Notes: a model not told the origin generated them from the sequence alone. Shown: positions 27,475 through 36,516, counted from the stretch's first letter. The stretch is DNA of 64,000 nt from Acidimicrobiia bacterium (GCA_022825005.1 JAJDYU010000026.1:1-64000); one strand, 5' to 3'. Program-made: numbers and translations.

Positions 27475-27518
27475 CAGCCTTTCACCCCCGGCGACCTCCC
27501 TTCGCTGACCTAGCAGCC
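27450..27518. repeat. Imperfect tandem duplication of a gene tail
   Basis: Bases 27450-27479 and 27489-27518 are two 30-base copies differing at only a few positions. Copy one ends the small acidic gene on the plus strand. Copy two lies in the last codons of the minus-strand MFS gene, whose stop is at 27482. The duplication therefore supplied new C-terminal codons to the transporter. Confidence 0.75.
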
Positions 27519-28903
27519 CCCAACGCGGGCGACCACCGGGCCGAGAAGGCCGACGCCGAGGCGATGACCGCCGCCAACAAGAAGATGGCGAAGAATCGCT
27601 CCGAAGACTCGCTTGGTCCGAGCACGGTGATCATGACGGTGATACCGGTAGCCGCCCCGATATGGCCGATCATCTGTAGCGATCCGGTGGCCACACCCAA
27701 GTCGGCATCGTCCACAGAGTTGGCCACCCCAGCCACCGCGGGGGTCCGTATGGCCCCTTGGCCAACACCGGCCACGAACAACAGCACGATCACCCCGACC
27801 AGCGAGCCGGCCAAGGCGAAAGCCCCGGTTGCGGCCAATGCTGCTGACATGGTCAGCGCACCGGCGATCATGATCGTCCTGCCACCCAGGCGCGACTCCA
27901 CCCGTCCGGCGTACCACGCCCCCAAGCTGAACCCCACGGGTCGGGCGATGAGCGCCGCCGATATCCGGCTCACCTCGGTGATACCGAACGAGCGTTCCAA
28001 CATGAATGGGGCCACCACAAACGTGCCCATATACGCCATGTGGCCCAAGAACGTGACCAGGTTGGGGATCACGAACCCGCGCCGGGCCAGGAACTCCAGT
28101 GGGAAGAGGGGATCGGCAGTCTGTCTCTCCACGGCGGCGAACACCGCCAAGGCCACGGGACTTACCGCCAATCCAACCACGACGAGCGGGTGGCCCCAGC
28201 CCCATTCCGGGCCCCGGTTGATGGCCATGAGCAGGCCGGTCACCGCCAGTCCCAAGCTGACCGCCCCGCCGACATCGAAGCGCACCTCGGGCTTGCGGGC
28301 GGTGTCGGGCAGCAGCGGAATGGCCGCCAACAGCGCGATCAGCGACGGCACCGCTTGGATGAAGAAGATGGTCCGCCAGCCGAAGGCGTCCACCATGAAC
28401 CCGCCGAATGCCACCCCGATGGCCGGCGACATTGCAGTGACCGCCGACCAGTAGCCCAGGGCCAGCGCCCGCTCCCGGCGGGCGAACACCGTCATGATGA
28501 TGGCCATCGACGCGGGGAGGGTGGCCGCCCCTATGAGCGAGCCGAGGGTGCGCATGGCCACCAGCGCGCCCACGTTCCATGCCATGGCGGTCAACAACAT
28601 GAACACGGTGGCCAGGGCGTACCCCCACAGGTACAGCCGCCGGTGGCCGTACAGATCGCCGAGCTTGCCGGCTATGGGGGTGCCAACCGCCATGGCGATC
28701 AACGGGGCGGTCTGCACCCAGCTCACCGCGCTCTCCGATGTCTGGAGGTCGTCGGCGATTATCGGCAGCGATGCCGACAGCACCGTGATGGGAAAGCTGG
28801 TGGAGGCGATGCCGGCCATGGTGAGGCCGAGCACCGCCCAGCGGTAGTTGGGCCAATCCTGAAACCTCTGACGGCGGCCGGTTTGCTGGGGTTCGGGGCT
28901 CAC
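27482..28903 (-). CDS. MFS transporter, DHA2-like drug:proton antiporter
   Basis: A 473-residue integral membrane protein with about 14 hydrophobic segments. The MFS signature GKLGDLYGHRRLYLWG lies between helices 2 and 3, and AAFGWRTIFFIQAVPSL-like motif C text (VDAFGWRTIFFIQ) follows helix 5. DHA2 members export drugs or metabolites with proton influx. Its ATG overlaps the stop of the KARI-like gene by four bases, so the two are coupled. The extreme C-terminus (AKGGRRG) comes from a duplicated tail of the neighbouring gene. Confidence 0.85.
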   Translation of the reverse strand: MSPEPQQTGRRQRFQDWPNYRWAVLGLTMAGIASTSFPITVLSASLPIIADDLQTSESAVSWVQTAPLIAMAVGTPIAGKLGDLYGHRRLYLWGYALATVFMLLTAMAWNVGALVAMRTLGSLIGAATLPASMAIIMTVFARRERALALGYWSAVTAMSPAIGVAFGGFMVDAFGWRTIFFIQAVPSLIALLAAIPLLPDTARKPEVRFDVGGAVSLGLAVTGLLMAINRGPEWGWGHPLVVVGLAVSPVALAVFAAVERQTADPLFPLEFLARRGFVIPNLVTFLGHMAYMGTFVVAPFMLERSFGITEVSRISAALIARPVGFSLGAWYAGRVESRLGGRTIMIAGALTMSAALAATGAFALAGSLVGVIVLLFVAGVGQGAIRTPAVAGVANSVDDADLGVATGSLQMIGHIGAATGITVMITVLGPSESSERFFAIFLLAAVIASASAFSARWSPALGAARSAKGGRRG

Positions 28904-29883
28904 CCCCCGGTCGCAGGACTGGCGGTGGGCCCCAGCTTGGACCGCAGATCAGCCTCCACGGCCTTGATCAGCTCTCCGGCGTGCTCATCGCGCAGCTCGG
29001 CTAGCCGGGGAGCGCCCGCGCCCGCCTCGGCGTCCCACTCGTCGGCGAACCGGCCCGAGGTGATGTCCTCCACCAGCTCCCGCATGGTGGTGGCCACGTC
29101 CACGTGGTCGAACCGGCCCCGCCGGGAGAGCTGGCCGTACTGGCTGGCCGGTGAGTGGTGGTCGAGCTGGGCCACAAAGCCGATCTCCCGCAGCAGTCGG
29201 TAGTTGCGCTCGACTTCGCCGGAATAGAACAGCTCGGTGGTGATGGCCTCCAGCGGGATGCCCAGTTCCAACATCACCAGCACGAAATTGGTGTTCACAT
29301 GGGTCAGCACCGGCGACAAAAGCTGCTCCACCGCCAAATCCAGCACCGCCTCTTGTTGGGGCGTCATGGCAATGGCCCCTTGGCGCAGTCCGCCGATGGC
29401 CTTGGCCACCGCCAGCATGCGGGCCTCAGCGGTGCCGGTGGCGTCTCGGTGTACGCCCACCGCGGTGATGAAGCCCACTCCCTCCTCGTAGCAGCGCCGC
29501 ACTTCGGGACCCAGCATCCGGGGGGCAACCATGGCGATGTCGCCGTCGGGTGTGAACCGGTCGAAAGCCAGGGTGTACCCGCTGGCCACGATGGTGAGCG
29601 CCTCTGGCCGGGGGGCGAGGCCCAGACCGGGGATGGAGTCGTCGGGAATCAGCACGCAGATGACATCGGCCGACGAGGCATCGGCGATGTCTCCGGCGTC
29701 GAATCCGTCGGCAACGGCCTGCTCGCGGGTCTCGTCGGCCCGCACGTGCACCGACACCGAACAACCCGAGTCCCGCAGATTGAGCGCCCACGGCCTCCCC
29801 TGGTTGCCGTAGCCCACCACGGCCACCTGCTGGCCGGCTAGGGCGGCGAGGTCTGCGTCCTGCTCGTAGAAGAAGTCGGTCAT
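28900..29883 (-). CDS. Ketol-acid reductoisomerase-like protein
   Basis: A 327-residue protein with the IlvC layout: an N-terminal Rossmann domain (VAVVGYGNQGRPWALNLRDSG, the KARI NADPH signature) and an all-alpha C-terminal domain. The metal-binding pair is seen as DLAVE, and later Glu and Ser positions lie in TTELFYSGEVERNYR and SPASQYGQLSR. Sequence outside these motifs is divergent, and no ilvB, ilvD or leu gene is near. It may act on a different 2-hydroxy acid. It is coupled to an MFS transporter, suggesting a specialised product or substrate. Confidence 0.8.
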   Translation of the reverse strand: MTDFFYEQDADLAALAGQQVAVVGYGNQGRPWALNLRDSGCSVSVHVRADETREQAVADGFDAGDIADASSADVICVLIPDDSIPGLGLAPRPEALTIVASGYTLAFDRFTPDGDIAMVAPRMLGPEVRRCYEEGVGFITAVGVHRDATGTAEARMLAVAKAIGGLRQGAIAMTPQQEAVLDLAVEQLLSPVLTHVNTNFVLVMLELGIPLEAITTELFYSGEVERNYRLLREIGFVAQLDHHSPASQYGQLSRRGRFDHVDVATTMRELVEDITSGRFADEWDAEAGAGAPRLAELRDEHAGELIKAVEADLRSKLGPTASPATGG

Positions 29884-29960
29884 GGCCCTACTTTCCCAAA
29901 AGGCCAGCCGATCAGCCGAGGCGAGCCGCCGCCTTTGCTGAGGTTGTGTCAGTATTTGCC

Positions 29961-31208
29961 ATGAGCGCTGCTGCGTCTTCCGCTGATTCGTTGGAAGCTC
30001 AGACGATCATCGATCCAGATGTGTGGGCCGATCCCTACCCGTTCTACGAGCGGCTCCGCCGAGAGCATCCGGTGTGGCTGGTGCCGGGGCTCGACTTGGC
30101 TTTTGTGGCCACTCATGACCTGATCGTGGATGCCCTCCGCCGGATCGACGATTTCTCCAACCACCTCGACGTTTTGTTGATCACCGATGACGACGGCAAA
30201 CCCGCGCTGTTCCGCACCGATCAATTCGGCGACGGCACGACCACCCTGGCCACCGCCGACCCGCCTGAGCACACCGTTCACCGCAGCGTGGTATTTCCCG
30301 AGCTGGTGGCCCGGCGCATGGAGGCCATGCGGCCTGAGATCGAGGCGTTCATCGACGAGCAATTCGCGGTGGCCCGTTCCCAGGGGAGCCGGGTGGAGTG
30401 GGCTTATACCGTGGCTCATCCCGTGCCCGCCCGGGTCATCGGACGGCTGATCGGGCTGCCTGATGAAGACTGGCCCAATGTGATGAAGTGGGCGCTTCAC
30501 GGCGGTCTGCTGCTGGCCGGCTTCATCACTCGGGAGTCCATAGCGGCCGTCACCGAGGAGACGATCGGGGCCGGCGGGTTCCTCTTCGAGAAGCTGATTG
30601 AGGCCGGCGAAGATCCCGGTGACGACCTAGTGGGGGTGTGCGCCAAGGCGGTGGCCAACGGCGAATTGGACGTGTCGCATGCCATCGGCACCCTCACGGT
30701 TCTGCTGGGCGCCGGCGGTGAGTCCACTGCCTCGCTGATCGGCAACGCGGTGCGAATGCTGGCCGACGATCCCGACCTCCAAGAGCGGATTCGGGCCGAT
30801 CACAGCCTGCTGGAGAACTTCATCGAGGAAGCCGTGCGGCTGGAGTCACCGTTCCGAGGCCATTATCGCCAGGTCAAGCGCGACTGCGAACTGGGAGGGG
30901 TGCTCCTCAAGGCCGGCACCACCGCTTTCTTGCTGTGGTCCTCGGCCAATCGCGATCCGGCGGAGCACGACCGGGCCGACGAGGTGGTGTTGGACCGCCG
31001 CATCCCCCGCAGCCATCTAGCCTTTGGCCGGGGAATCCACCACTGCGTGGGCGCACCGCTGGCCCGCCTTGAGACCCTGTGCTCATTGGAACGGCTGCTG
31101 CAAGAGACCTCCTGGTTCGCCTTGGCCGACGACGACCCGCCCCGGTGGGAGAAGAGCGTCTTCGTCCGCCGCCATGAGCACCTGCCGTTGGACGTGACCT
31201 GGAACTAG
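29961..31208 (+). CDS. Cytochrome P450
   Basis: A 415-residue P450 from the ATG at 29961; an in-frame GTG 15 bp upstream is an alternative. The I-helix segment is GAGGESTAS, the ExxR motif is in EEAVRLESP, and the haem loop is FGRGIHHCVGAPLARLE. It is soluble. It is followed 36 bp later by an SDR gene on the same strand. It is not closely similar to the P450 at 8865 beyond the family motifs. Redox partners are not encoded nearby. Confidence 0.95.
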   Translation: MSAAASSADSLEAQTIIDPDVWADPYPFYERLRREHPVWLVPGLDLAFVATHDLIVDALRRIDDFSNHLDVLLITDDDGKPALFRTDQFGDGTTTLATADPPEHTVHRSVVFPELVARRMEAMRPEIEAFIDEQFAVARSQGSRVEWAYTVAHPVPARVIGRLIGLPDEDWPNVMKWALHGGLLLAGFITRESIAAVTEETIGAGGFLFEKLIEAGEDPGDDLVGVCAKAVANGELDVSHAIGTLTVLLGAGGESTASLIGNAVRMLADDPDLQERIRADHSLLENFIEEAVRLESPFRGHYRQVKRDCELGGVLLKAGTTAFLLWSSANRDPAEHDRADEVVLDRRIPRSHLAFGRGIHHCVGAPLARLETLCSLERLLQETSWFALADDDPPRWEKSVFVRRHEHLPLDVTWN

Positions 31209-31244
31209 CCGCCTACGGGACTTTCGGCCCTAGGGTTGCGGGCT

Positions 31245-32015
31245 ATGAGTGATTTCTCGGACCGTGCTGGTGGGGCACTGGTCACCGGCGGAAGCGGCGG
31301 CATCGGTGCGGCCGTCTGCCAGCTGCTGGCCCAGCGGGGCAGTTCAGTGGCGTTCACCTATCGAGCGAATTCCGAGGCCGCCGAGACTGTGGCTGCGTCG
31401 ATCAGGGACACCGGAGTGGACGCTCATATCGGGAACCCGGCCCTGGAAGACCCCGACGAGCTCCGGGGATTCGCCGACGAAGCCGCTGATCTGCTCGGCG
31501 GATTGCACACCGTGATCAGCGCGGCCGGCCCCCATGTGCCTCAGATGTACTTGTCGCAGACCGACCCCGACCTTTTCGCCCGCCAGATCGACGCCGATGT
31601 GGTGGGGGCGTTCAACCTGACGGTGGCCGTGCTCCCCCACCTGCGGGCAACGGGCGGGAATATCGTCTACATCACCACCGCGGCCACCACCGTGTTCCCC
31701 AAGCGGGACGCTTTGTCGTCAATCCCCAAGGGGGCGGTGGAGTCGCTCATGCGGGCGGTGGCTGTGGAAGAGGGCCGCTTCGGGATCAGGGCCAACTGCG
31801 TGGGACCGGGAATGCTGGAAGACGGCATGGCCGCCCGCCTGATGGCCGACGGCGATCTGGACGACCGCGCCCTGGAAGTGGCCCGCACCAATATTCCCCT
31901 CGGCCGATTCGGCAAGGCGGCCGACATAGCTGAGGCCGCCTGCTTCTTGGCCTCCGACGCGGCCAACTACATAAGCGGCCAAAAGCTCGACATCGACGGC
32001 GCCTTCACCGTCTAG
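31245..32015 (+). CDS. SDR family protein with altered active site
   Basis: A 256-residue short-chain dehydrogenase. The cofactor motif TGGSGGIGAAV is intact and the C-terminal NYISGQKLDIDGAFT is typical. The active-site stretch reads DALSSIPKGAVESL: the Lys is present, but the Tyr four residues before it is replaced by Ser. The upstream Ser region reads YITTAATT. It may be inactive or use an unusual mechanism. It follows a P450 gene and ends 3 bp from the convergent dioxygenase. Confidence 0.85.
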   Translation: MSDFSDRAGGALVTGGSGGIGAAVCQLLAQRGSSVAFTYRANSEAAETVAASIRDTGVDAHIGNPALEDPDELRGFADEAADLLGGLHTVISAAGPHVPQMYLSQTDPDLFARQIDADVVGAFNLTVAVLPHLRATGGNIVYITTAATTVFPKRDALSSIPKGAVESLMRAVAVEEGRFGIRANCVGPGMLEDGMAARLMADGDLDDRALEVARTNIPLGRFGKAADIAEAACFLASDAANYISGQKLDIDGAFTV

Positions 32016-32018
32016 CGG

Positions 32019-32840
32019 CTAGTCCCACTCCTCTACCGTGACCCGGTGCATGAGGCGACGCTCGGTGTAGTCGGGCACGGCGAAGTGCTGTACGGCCCGG
32101 TTGTCCCAGAAGGCAATGGAATCGGTGGCCCAGCGGAAGCGGCACTGGAACTCGGGCGAGCGCACGTGGTTCAACAAGAACGCCAGCAGCACGTCGCCTT
32201 CGGCCTCGGTTACTCCGACCAAGCGGGTGGTGAAGTTGCTGTTCACGAACAGGGCCCGCCGCCCGGTCTCAGGGTGCACCCGCACCACCGGGCGAATCAG
32301 CTCCGGGTACTCGGCTTGCATCGGCTCCAAGTGCTCTTTGGCGAAGCCCTCATCGATGGCCCGGGTGAGGGTGTAGGTGAGGTCGTGGCCTGCCTCCAGG
32401 CCGTCGATCAGCGCTCGCATCGGCTCCGACAGCGCCTCATAGGCCTTGTACATGTTGGCGAAGCAGGTGTCACCGCCCACCTCGGGCATCTCCACCGCCC
32501 TAAGAACAGATCCCAGCGGGGGGTTGGGCATGTAGGTGTTGTCGCTGTGCCAGCGGGCGGCCAGTCCGCCCACCGGGGCGATCTGGTCGAGCACGGTGAT
32601 GGCCGGGTGGGTGTCCAGCTTGGGGCCGAAAGGGGCCACGTTGATGGGGCCGAACCGCTGGGCGAAGGCCAAATGCTGGTCGGGGGTGACGGGCTGATCC
32701 CGAAAGAACACCACCAGATAGTCGAGCAGGGCCTGGCGGATGGCGCCCACCGTGTCGTCGTTGAGTTCGTCGCGCAGGTCCACCCCGTGGATCTCGGCCC
32801 CGATATCGGAGGTCAGCGGGCGAATGTCCAAGGCGGCCAT
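32019..32840 (-). CDS. TauD/TfdA family Fe(II)/2-oxoglutarate dioxygenase
   Basis: A 273-residue dioxygenase from the ATG at 32840 (MAALDIRPLTSDIGAEIHGV). The iron-binding HxD is in WHSDNTYMPNPP, the distal His in RLMHRV, and the 2-oxoglutarate region in FWDNRAVQHFA. It is much closer to canonical taurine/alkylsulfonate dioxygenases than the protein at 11127. A MarR regulator gene ends 8 bp upstream on the same strand, so local regulation by that protein is likely. Upstream in-frame extension overlaps the regulator and was rejected. Confidence 0.9.
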   Translation of the reverse strand: MAALDIRPLTSDIGAEIHGVDLRDELNDDTVGAIRQALLDYLVVFFRDQPVTPDQHLAFAQRFGPINVAPFGPKLDTHPAITVLDQIAPVGGLAARWHSDNTYMPNPPLGSVLRAVEMPEVGGDTCFANMYKAYEALSEPMRALIDGLEAGHDLTYTLTRAIDEGFAKEHLEPMQAEYPELIRPVVRVHPETGRRALFVNSNFTTRLVGVTEAEGDVLLAFLLNHVRSPEFQCRFRWATDSIAFWDNRAVQHFAVPDYTERRLMHRVTVEEWD

Positions 32841-32847
32841 AGCGGCG

Positions 32848-33342
32848 CTATTCGGCGAAGTCCCCCGCGTCTCGGCGCAGGGTGCGTATGGCGTCGTCCA
32901 GCGCCCCCAGGGTCTCGGCCGACAGACCGGCCAAGCCAAACTCGATGTCGGCCAGGGCATCAGCCGCCTTGGCCACCATCCGGCGCCCCTCGTCGGTGAT
33001 CTCCGCCAACACAGTGCGGCGGTCCTCGGCGTGGGGCACCCGGCGAACCAGTCCATCGCGCTCCAAGCGGTCGATGGCATTGGTGACGCTGGTGGGATGC
33101 ACCATCAGCCGGTTGCCCATCTTGCCCAGCGGCAGAGATCCGCGGCGGGAGAAGTGGAGCAGGGCCAGCGCCTCAAAGCGGGAGAAGGTCAGCTCGAACG
33201 GGGCCAGAGCCTCGTTGATGCGCCCGATCACCAGCTGGTGGGCCCGAGTGATCGACGTGGCCGCAGACATGGCGTCTATGGCCCGCCAGTCGTTGGCCTC
33301 CCAGTTTCGCCGGGCCTCGCTGATGGGATCGAACGGAAGCAT
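32848..33342 (-). CDS. MarR family transcriptional regulator
   Basis: A 164-residue winged-helix regulator. The recognition-helix region is MVHPTSVTNAIDRLERDGLV and the wing is RRVPHAEDRRTVLAEITDEG, both classic MarR. The N- and C-terminal helices would dimerise. It is upstream of, and probably cotranscribed with, the TauD-like gene. It is divergent from the ABM gene at 33466, with about 120 bp between them that may contain its operator. Confidence 0.9.
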   Translation of the reverse strand: MLPFDPISEARRNWEANDWRAIDAMSAATSITRAHQLVIGRINEALAPFELTFSRFEALALLHFSRRGSLPLGKMGNRLMVHPTSVTNAIDRLERDGLVRRVPHAEDRRTVLAEITDEGRRMVAKAADALADIEFGLAGLSAETLGALDDAIRTLRRDAGDFAE

Positions 33343-33465
33343 CCTGTTGTCACTCTAGGTGACGACCGCTCGGCCCACCTTGGTCGGCGGGCGATCCATC
33401 CAATCCGGTAGTCAGCCTCCCCAATGACTACTCTGTGGCCGCTCGCCCCACCCTGAGGAGATTGA

Positions 33466-33765
33466 ATGATCGTCGTCGCCGGTTCCGTTTCCGTCCCCGT
33501 TGAGAACACCGAGGCCTTCATGTCTGCCGCCGCAGAGGTCTCAGCCGCATCCCGAGCCCTGGACGGCAACGTCGACTACTGCATCTCGATGCAGGCACCC
33601 GGCGTTTTCCGGTTCTTGGAGATCTGGGAGACCGAGGAAGCCATGATGGCGCAATTCAACGCACCTCCCTTCGGGGCGTTCCAGGCCGCGGTGAGCGAGC
33701 TCGGTATGGCCGGGATGGACGGGAAGAAGTACGAAATCTCCTCGGTCGGCCCGCTGTTCGGATAG
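33466..33765 (+). CDS. ABM-domain protein (antibiotic biosynthesis monooxygenase superfamily), copy 1
   Basis: A 99-residue dimeric alpha/beta-barrel protein of the ABM/quinol monooxygenase-like superfamily (MIVVAGSVSVPVENTEAFM, FLEIWETEEAM). Members are cofactor-free oxygenases or ligand-binding proteins. It has a good ribosome-binding site (GAGGAG). A tandem paralogue follows 84 bp downstream with 59 of 99 identical residues. The upstream sequences of both copies are also alike, pointing to duplication of gene plus leader. Confidence 0.75.
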   Translation: MIVVAGSVSVPVENTEAFMSAAAEVSAASRALDGNVDYCISMQAPGVFRFLEIWETEEAMMAQFNAPPFGAFQAAVSELGMAGMDGKKYEISSVGPLFG

Positions 33766-33849
33766 CCGCTCGGGCAAGTTGCCCGACCTCATCAGCCTGC
33801 CCCTCGGTGGGTACGCTGTGACCGCTCACTACCTAATCGAGGAGATCCC

Positions 33850-34149
33850 ATGATCGTCATAGCCGGCACTGGCTCCCTTCCCCCCGAGAACACCGAAGCC
33901 TTCATGAAAGCCGCCAACGAAGCGGCGGCGGCGTGCCGAAACGAGGACGGCAACATCGAATACTGCTTCTCGGTGGAAGCCCCGGGGAAGATCCGCATCT
34001 TTGAATGCTGGGAGAGCGAAGAGGCCTTGGGCCCCCACTTCACCGCTCCTCACATGGCCGCTTTCGGCGCCGCCATTGGAGAGCTCGGGATTACCGGTAT
34101 GGATCTTCAGAAATACCAGGTCTCCTCGGTGGGGCCGCTCTTCGGATAG
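33850..34149 (+). CDS. ABM-domain protein, tandem copy 2
   Basis: A 99-residue paralogue of the preceding gene (MIVIAGTGSLPPENTEAFM, YQVSSVGPLFG); both end in the same SSVGPLFG. The alignment is ungapped, with about 60 percent identity. The leader GAGGAGATCCC matches that of copy 1. The two proteins could form a heterodimer, as ABM proteins are obligate dimers; that is inference. It is followed 57 bp later by a membrane-protein gene. Confidence 0.75.
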   Translation: MIVIAGTGSLPPENTEAFMKAANEAAAACRNEDGNIEYCFSVEAPGKIRIFECWESEEALGPHFTAPHMAAFGAAIGELGITGMDLQKYQVSSVGPLFG

Positions 34150-34206
34150 GGCGCTCGGACACCCGCCGCCGTCCGGCGGGAACCAGAATCGGGCAGACTG
34201 AACACG

Positions 34207-35196
34207 GTGGAGGACTACTTCCAACAGCTGGTGCGCTCTTGGCGCAGCGTCACCTCTCGTACGGTGCGCGAGGCGGTAGCCGTGTTGCTGCTGTTGATCG
34301 TGGTGTTCGGCTCAGGGTTCTCCGCCCTCACCACCTACGCCGAGTTGGTTGTATTCGACGAAGACCGCTTCACCGAAGAGCTAGCCGGGATCTTCGAAGA
34401 CGAGGACGTCCACAAGGTGGTGGCGGCATCCTTCGTCTCCACCACCGTGGAGATGGCCGACTTACCGGTTACCCCGGCGGGCTCGGCCGGGGCCCAGCAG
34501 ACCATCCAGCAGGAGGTGCCGCCGGTTGTGGGCGAGCTGCTCACCGACGGGGCCAACGACCGTCTCCTGGAGCGGGCGGTTAGGGCGGCCCACAACGACG
34601 TGCTGGCCGTGGAGGGCGGCACCTTGGTGGCCAATCCGCCCGTCCGAAGCGTGCAGGTGGATTTGGAGCCCATCTTCAATCAGATGCTGGACCGGCTCGT
34701 GGACAACGAGGAACTGGCCTTTCTGGGCACCGTGACGCCGCCGTTCGACGCCGGCGTGGTGACCGTGCTTGAGCGCGCCGAGCCGGGCGACCGGTTCTGG
34801 GAGTTCCTCGGCCAGCTCCAAGACCGGCGGTCTTCCACCATCACCCTGATCTTGCTGTGCGGGATCGGATCCCTGCTGATTTCGCCATCTCGCACTCGGG
34901 TGGTGTGGAGCATCGGCACCGGCATCGTGGCCATGGCCGGCATTCTGGGAGTGGGGATCTACGGCTCCCGGGCGCTGCTGGCCGTGCTGATCGACAATTC
35001 CGACACCGTGAGGGCCGCCCAGTCGATCCACGAGGCCCTGCTAGACGACCTGAGCGGCCGGCTGATGGATATGGCCCTCATCGGCGTGCTGATGATCGTG
35101 ATCGGCGCCGCCCTCGGCTGGCTCTGGCGCAAATTCGGTCCCACACCCCCCGAAGAAAAAGCCCTAGCCATCCCCGAAAACACCCCGGTTGTCTGA
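34207..35196 (+). CDS. Membrane protein with large extracytoplasmic domain
   Basis: A 329-residue protein from a GTG start. A first hydrophobic helix is at about 25-47 (EAVAVLLLLIVVFGSG). A roughly 170-residue soluble region follows (FTEELAGIFEDEDVHKVVAA). Three more helices are at about 215-232, 238-258 and 290-310, with a short cytoplasmic tail. No family name can be given; similar topologies occur in uncharacterised actinobacterial proteins. Its last 11 codons plus stop are an exact copy of 40017-40052, making this gene the left boundary of an accessory segment. Confidence 0.65.
   Translation: MEDYFQQLVRSWRSVTSRTVREAVAVLLLLIVVFGSGFSALTTYAELVVFDEDRFTEELAGIFEDEDVHKVVAASFVSTTVEMADLPVTPAGSAGAQQTIQQEVPPVVGELLTDGANDRLLERAVRAAHNDVLAVEGGTLVANPPVRSVQVDLEPIFNQMLDRLVDNEELAFLGTVTPPFDAGVVTVLERAEPGDRFWEFLGQLQDRRSSTITLILLCGIGSLLISPSRTRVVWSIGTGIVAMAGILGVGIYGSRALLAVLIDNSDTVRAAQSIHEALLDDLSGRLMDMALIGVLMIVIGAALGWLWRKFGPTPPEEKALAIPENTPVV
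35161..35196. repeat. 36-bp direct repeat, left copy
   Basis: Identical over 36 bases to 40017-40052. This copy is coding: it gives the last residues ALAIPENTPVV and the stop of the membrane-protein gene. The following 20 bases still resemble the right flank at 12 positions, including CCGGTGA. Probably the parental copy. Confidence 0.9.
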
Positions 35197-35238
35197 CCGC
35201 GGCTAGACGCCGGTGACGAGAACACCAGGTCTTTGGGG

Positions 35239-36516
35239 TCAGCTCAGCAGCACTGGCTCGGTATTGGTGGGCCGGTGGTTGCTCACTCCTACATCGGGGA
35301 ATGGGTCGGTCTCGTGGGGATGCGAGTTGGATTTGGTTTTCCAGGTTGGTAGGTCGGCGCGAGGCTCGGGGGGCGGTCGCAATTCGTAGGTGCCGTTCTT
35401 GTTTTGGTGCACTACCCAGCCGTCGTCGTGGATGCTGTGGTGGCAGCTGATGCATACCAGCACCAGGTTGTCGATATCGGTGAGCCCGCCTCGGAACCAC
35501 TCGGTGATGTGGTGCGCCTCACACCATGTGGCCGAGCGGCCGCAGCCGATGCAGTGCTTGTCCCGGGCGATTAGAGCGGCCCGCTGGGCGTCGGTAGCCG
35601 AGCGGTACTTGTGCCCCACCCACAGTTCTTGGCCCTGGGTGTCGAACAGGGCAGGCAGGATGTCGGCGTTGCAGCCCAGCCGCAGAGCCTCAGACAGAGG
35701 CAGCGGCGTGCCGTCGAGCAGGCGGGCATCGGCCAGCTTTTGATTCAGCGAGTCCCAATCAGCGGTCACCACCAGGGTGGTGCCCTGCGGCTTGCGATCG
35801 CCAGACTCGGCGCAAACCAGGTACTCCAGGGCATCGGCCAAACGCTGGCCGAACGTAGCCTGATCGTCTGCTTTGTCGCTTTTGCCGTTGCGCAAACGGC
35901 GTTCCTCCTCGGCCAGCGCAGCCTCGATCCGATTCCCGGCAACGGGGTCGAACCGGCCGTTCAAGATGAACATGCCGTCGTCTGGCGACTTGAAAAAGCT
36001 CAAATCGCGGCGCTGTCGCTGCTTGGCCAATAGCGACTTGCCGTCGTCGCCCGACTGCTCATGCTGGTGGTCGCGCAACGTTCGGGAAAAGGTGCCGAAG
36101 TCTTGGTGTCGGGCCGCTTCGACCAGCACGGTCTCGTCAACCGGCCCCTGGGAAGCGGCCTTCGCGATCTGCCTGGCGTGGGCCGCAGGAATGTCGCCTG
36201 CGCCCAGCGCGTCGAGGGTTTCGGGAACCTGAGAAAACTGGGAGGCGGTCTCCACCTCCCGACGGGCCTGCTGCTTGGAGGCCTGAAGTTCTTCAAGAGC
36301 CACCCGGCGGGCCAAACCCTGCCCTCCCCGGCTGACATATTCAGCGAGGGTTGATGTCTTCATCGCAGCCAGTCGAGCCTCGGCCTTCTTGATCAACCCC
36401 AGCCGCCCCCGCAACTCAGACAAGGACAAACCGGTGATATCAACCACCTCCGGCCAGACCGGCCCAGATGGCGCACAATCAGTCCGTTTCCCCTGTTCAA
36501 GAGGCCCAAACTCCAT
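35239..36516 (-). CDS. DUF222/HNH endonuclease domain protein (13E12 repeat family)
   Basis: A 425-residue protein from the ATG at 36516. The N-terminal two thirds is the helical DUF222 region (EARLAAMKTSTLAEYVSRGG, VPETLDALGAGDIPAAHARQ). The C-terminal HNH nuclease domain contains CIGCGRSATWCEAHHITEW and LVLVCISCHHSIHDDGW, with paired zinc cysteines and the metal-binding histidines. These actinobacterial genes are multicopy, spread horizontally and are related to the mycobacterial REP13E12 family. A -10 element 7 nt upstream predicts a leaderless mRNA. It is the first gene inside the direct-repeat-bounded segment. Confidence 0.85.
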   Translation of the reverse strand: MEFGPLEQGKRTDCAPSGPVWPEVVDITGLSLSELRGRLGLIKKAEARLAAMKTSTLAEYVSRGGQGLARRVALEELQASKQQARREVETASQFSQVPETLDALGAGDIPAAHARQIAKAASQGPVDETVLVEAARHQDFGTFSRTLRDHQHEQSGDDGKSLLAKQRQRRDLSFFKSPDDGMFILNGRFDPVAGNRIEAALAEEERRLRNGKSDKADDQATFGQRLADALEYLVCAESGDRKPQGTTLVVTADWDSLNQKLADARLLDGTPLPLSEALRLGCNADILPALFDTQGQELWVGHKYRSATDAQRAALIARDKHCIGCGRSATWCEAHHITEWFRGGLTDIDNLVLVCISCHHSIHDDGWVVHQNKNGTYELRPPPEPRADLPTWKTKSNSHPHETDPFPDVGVSNHRPTNTEPVLLS

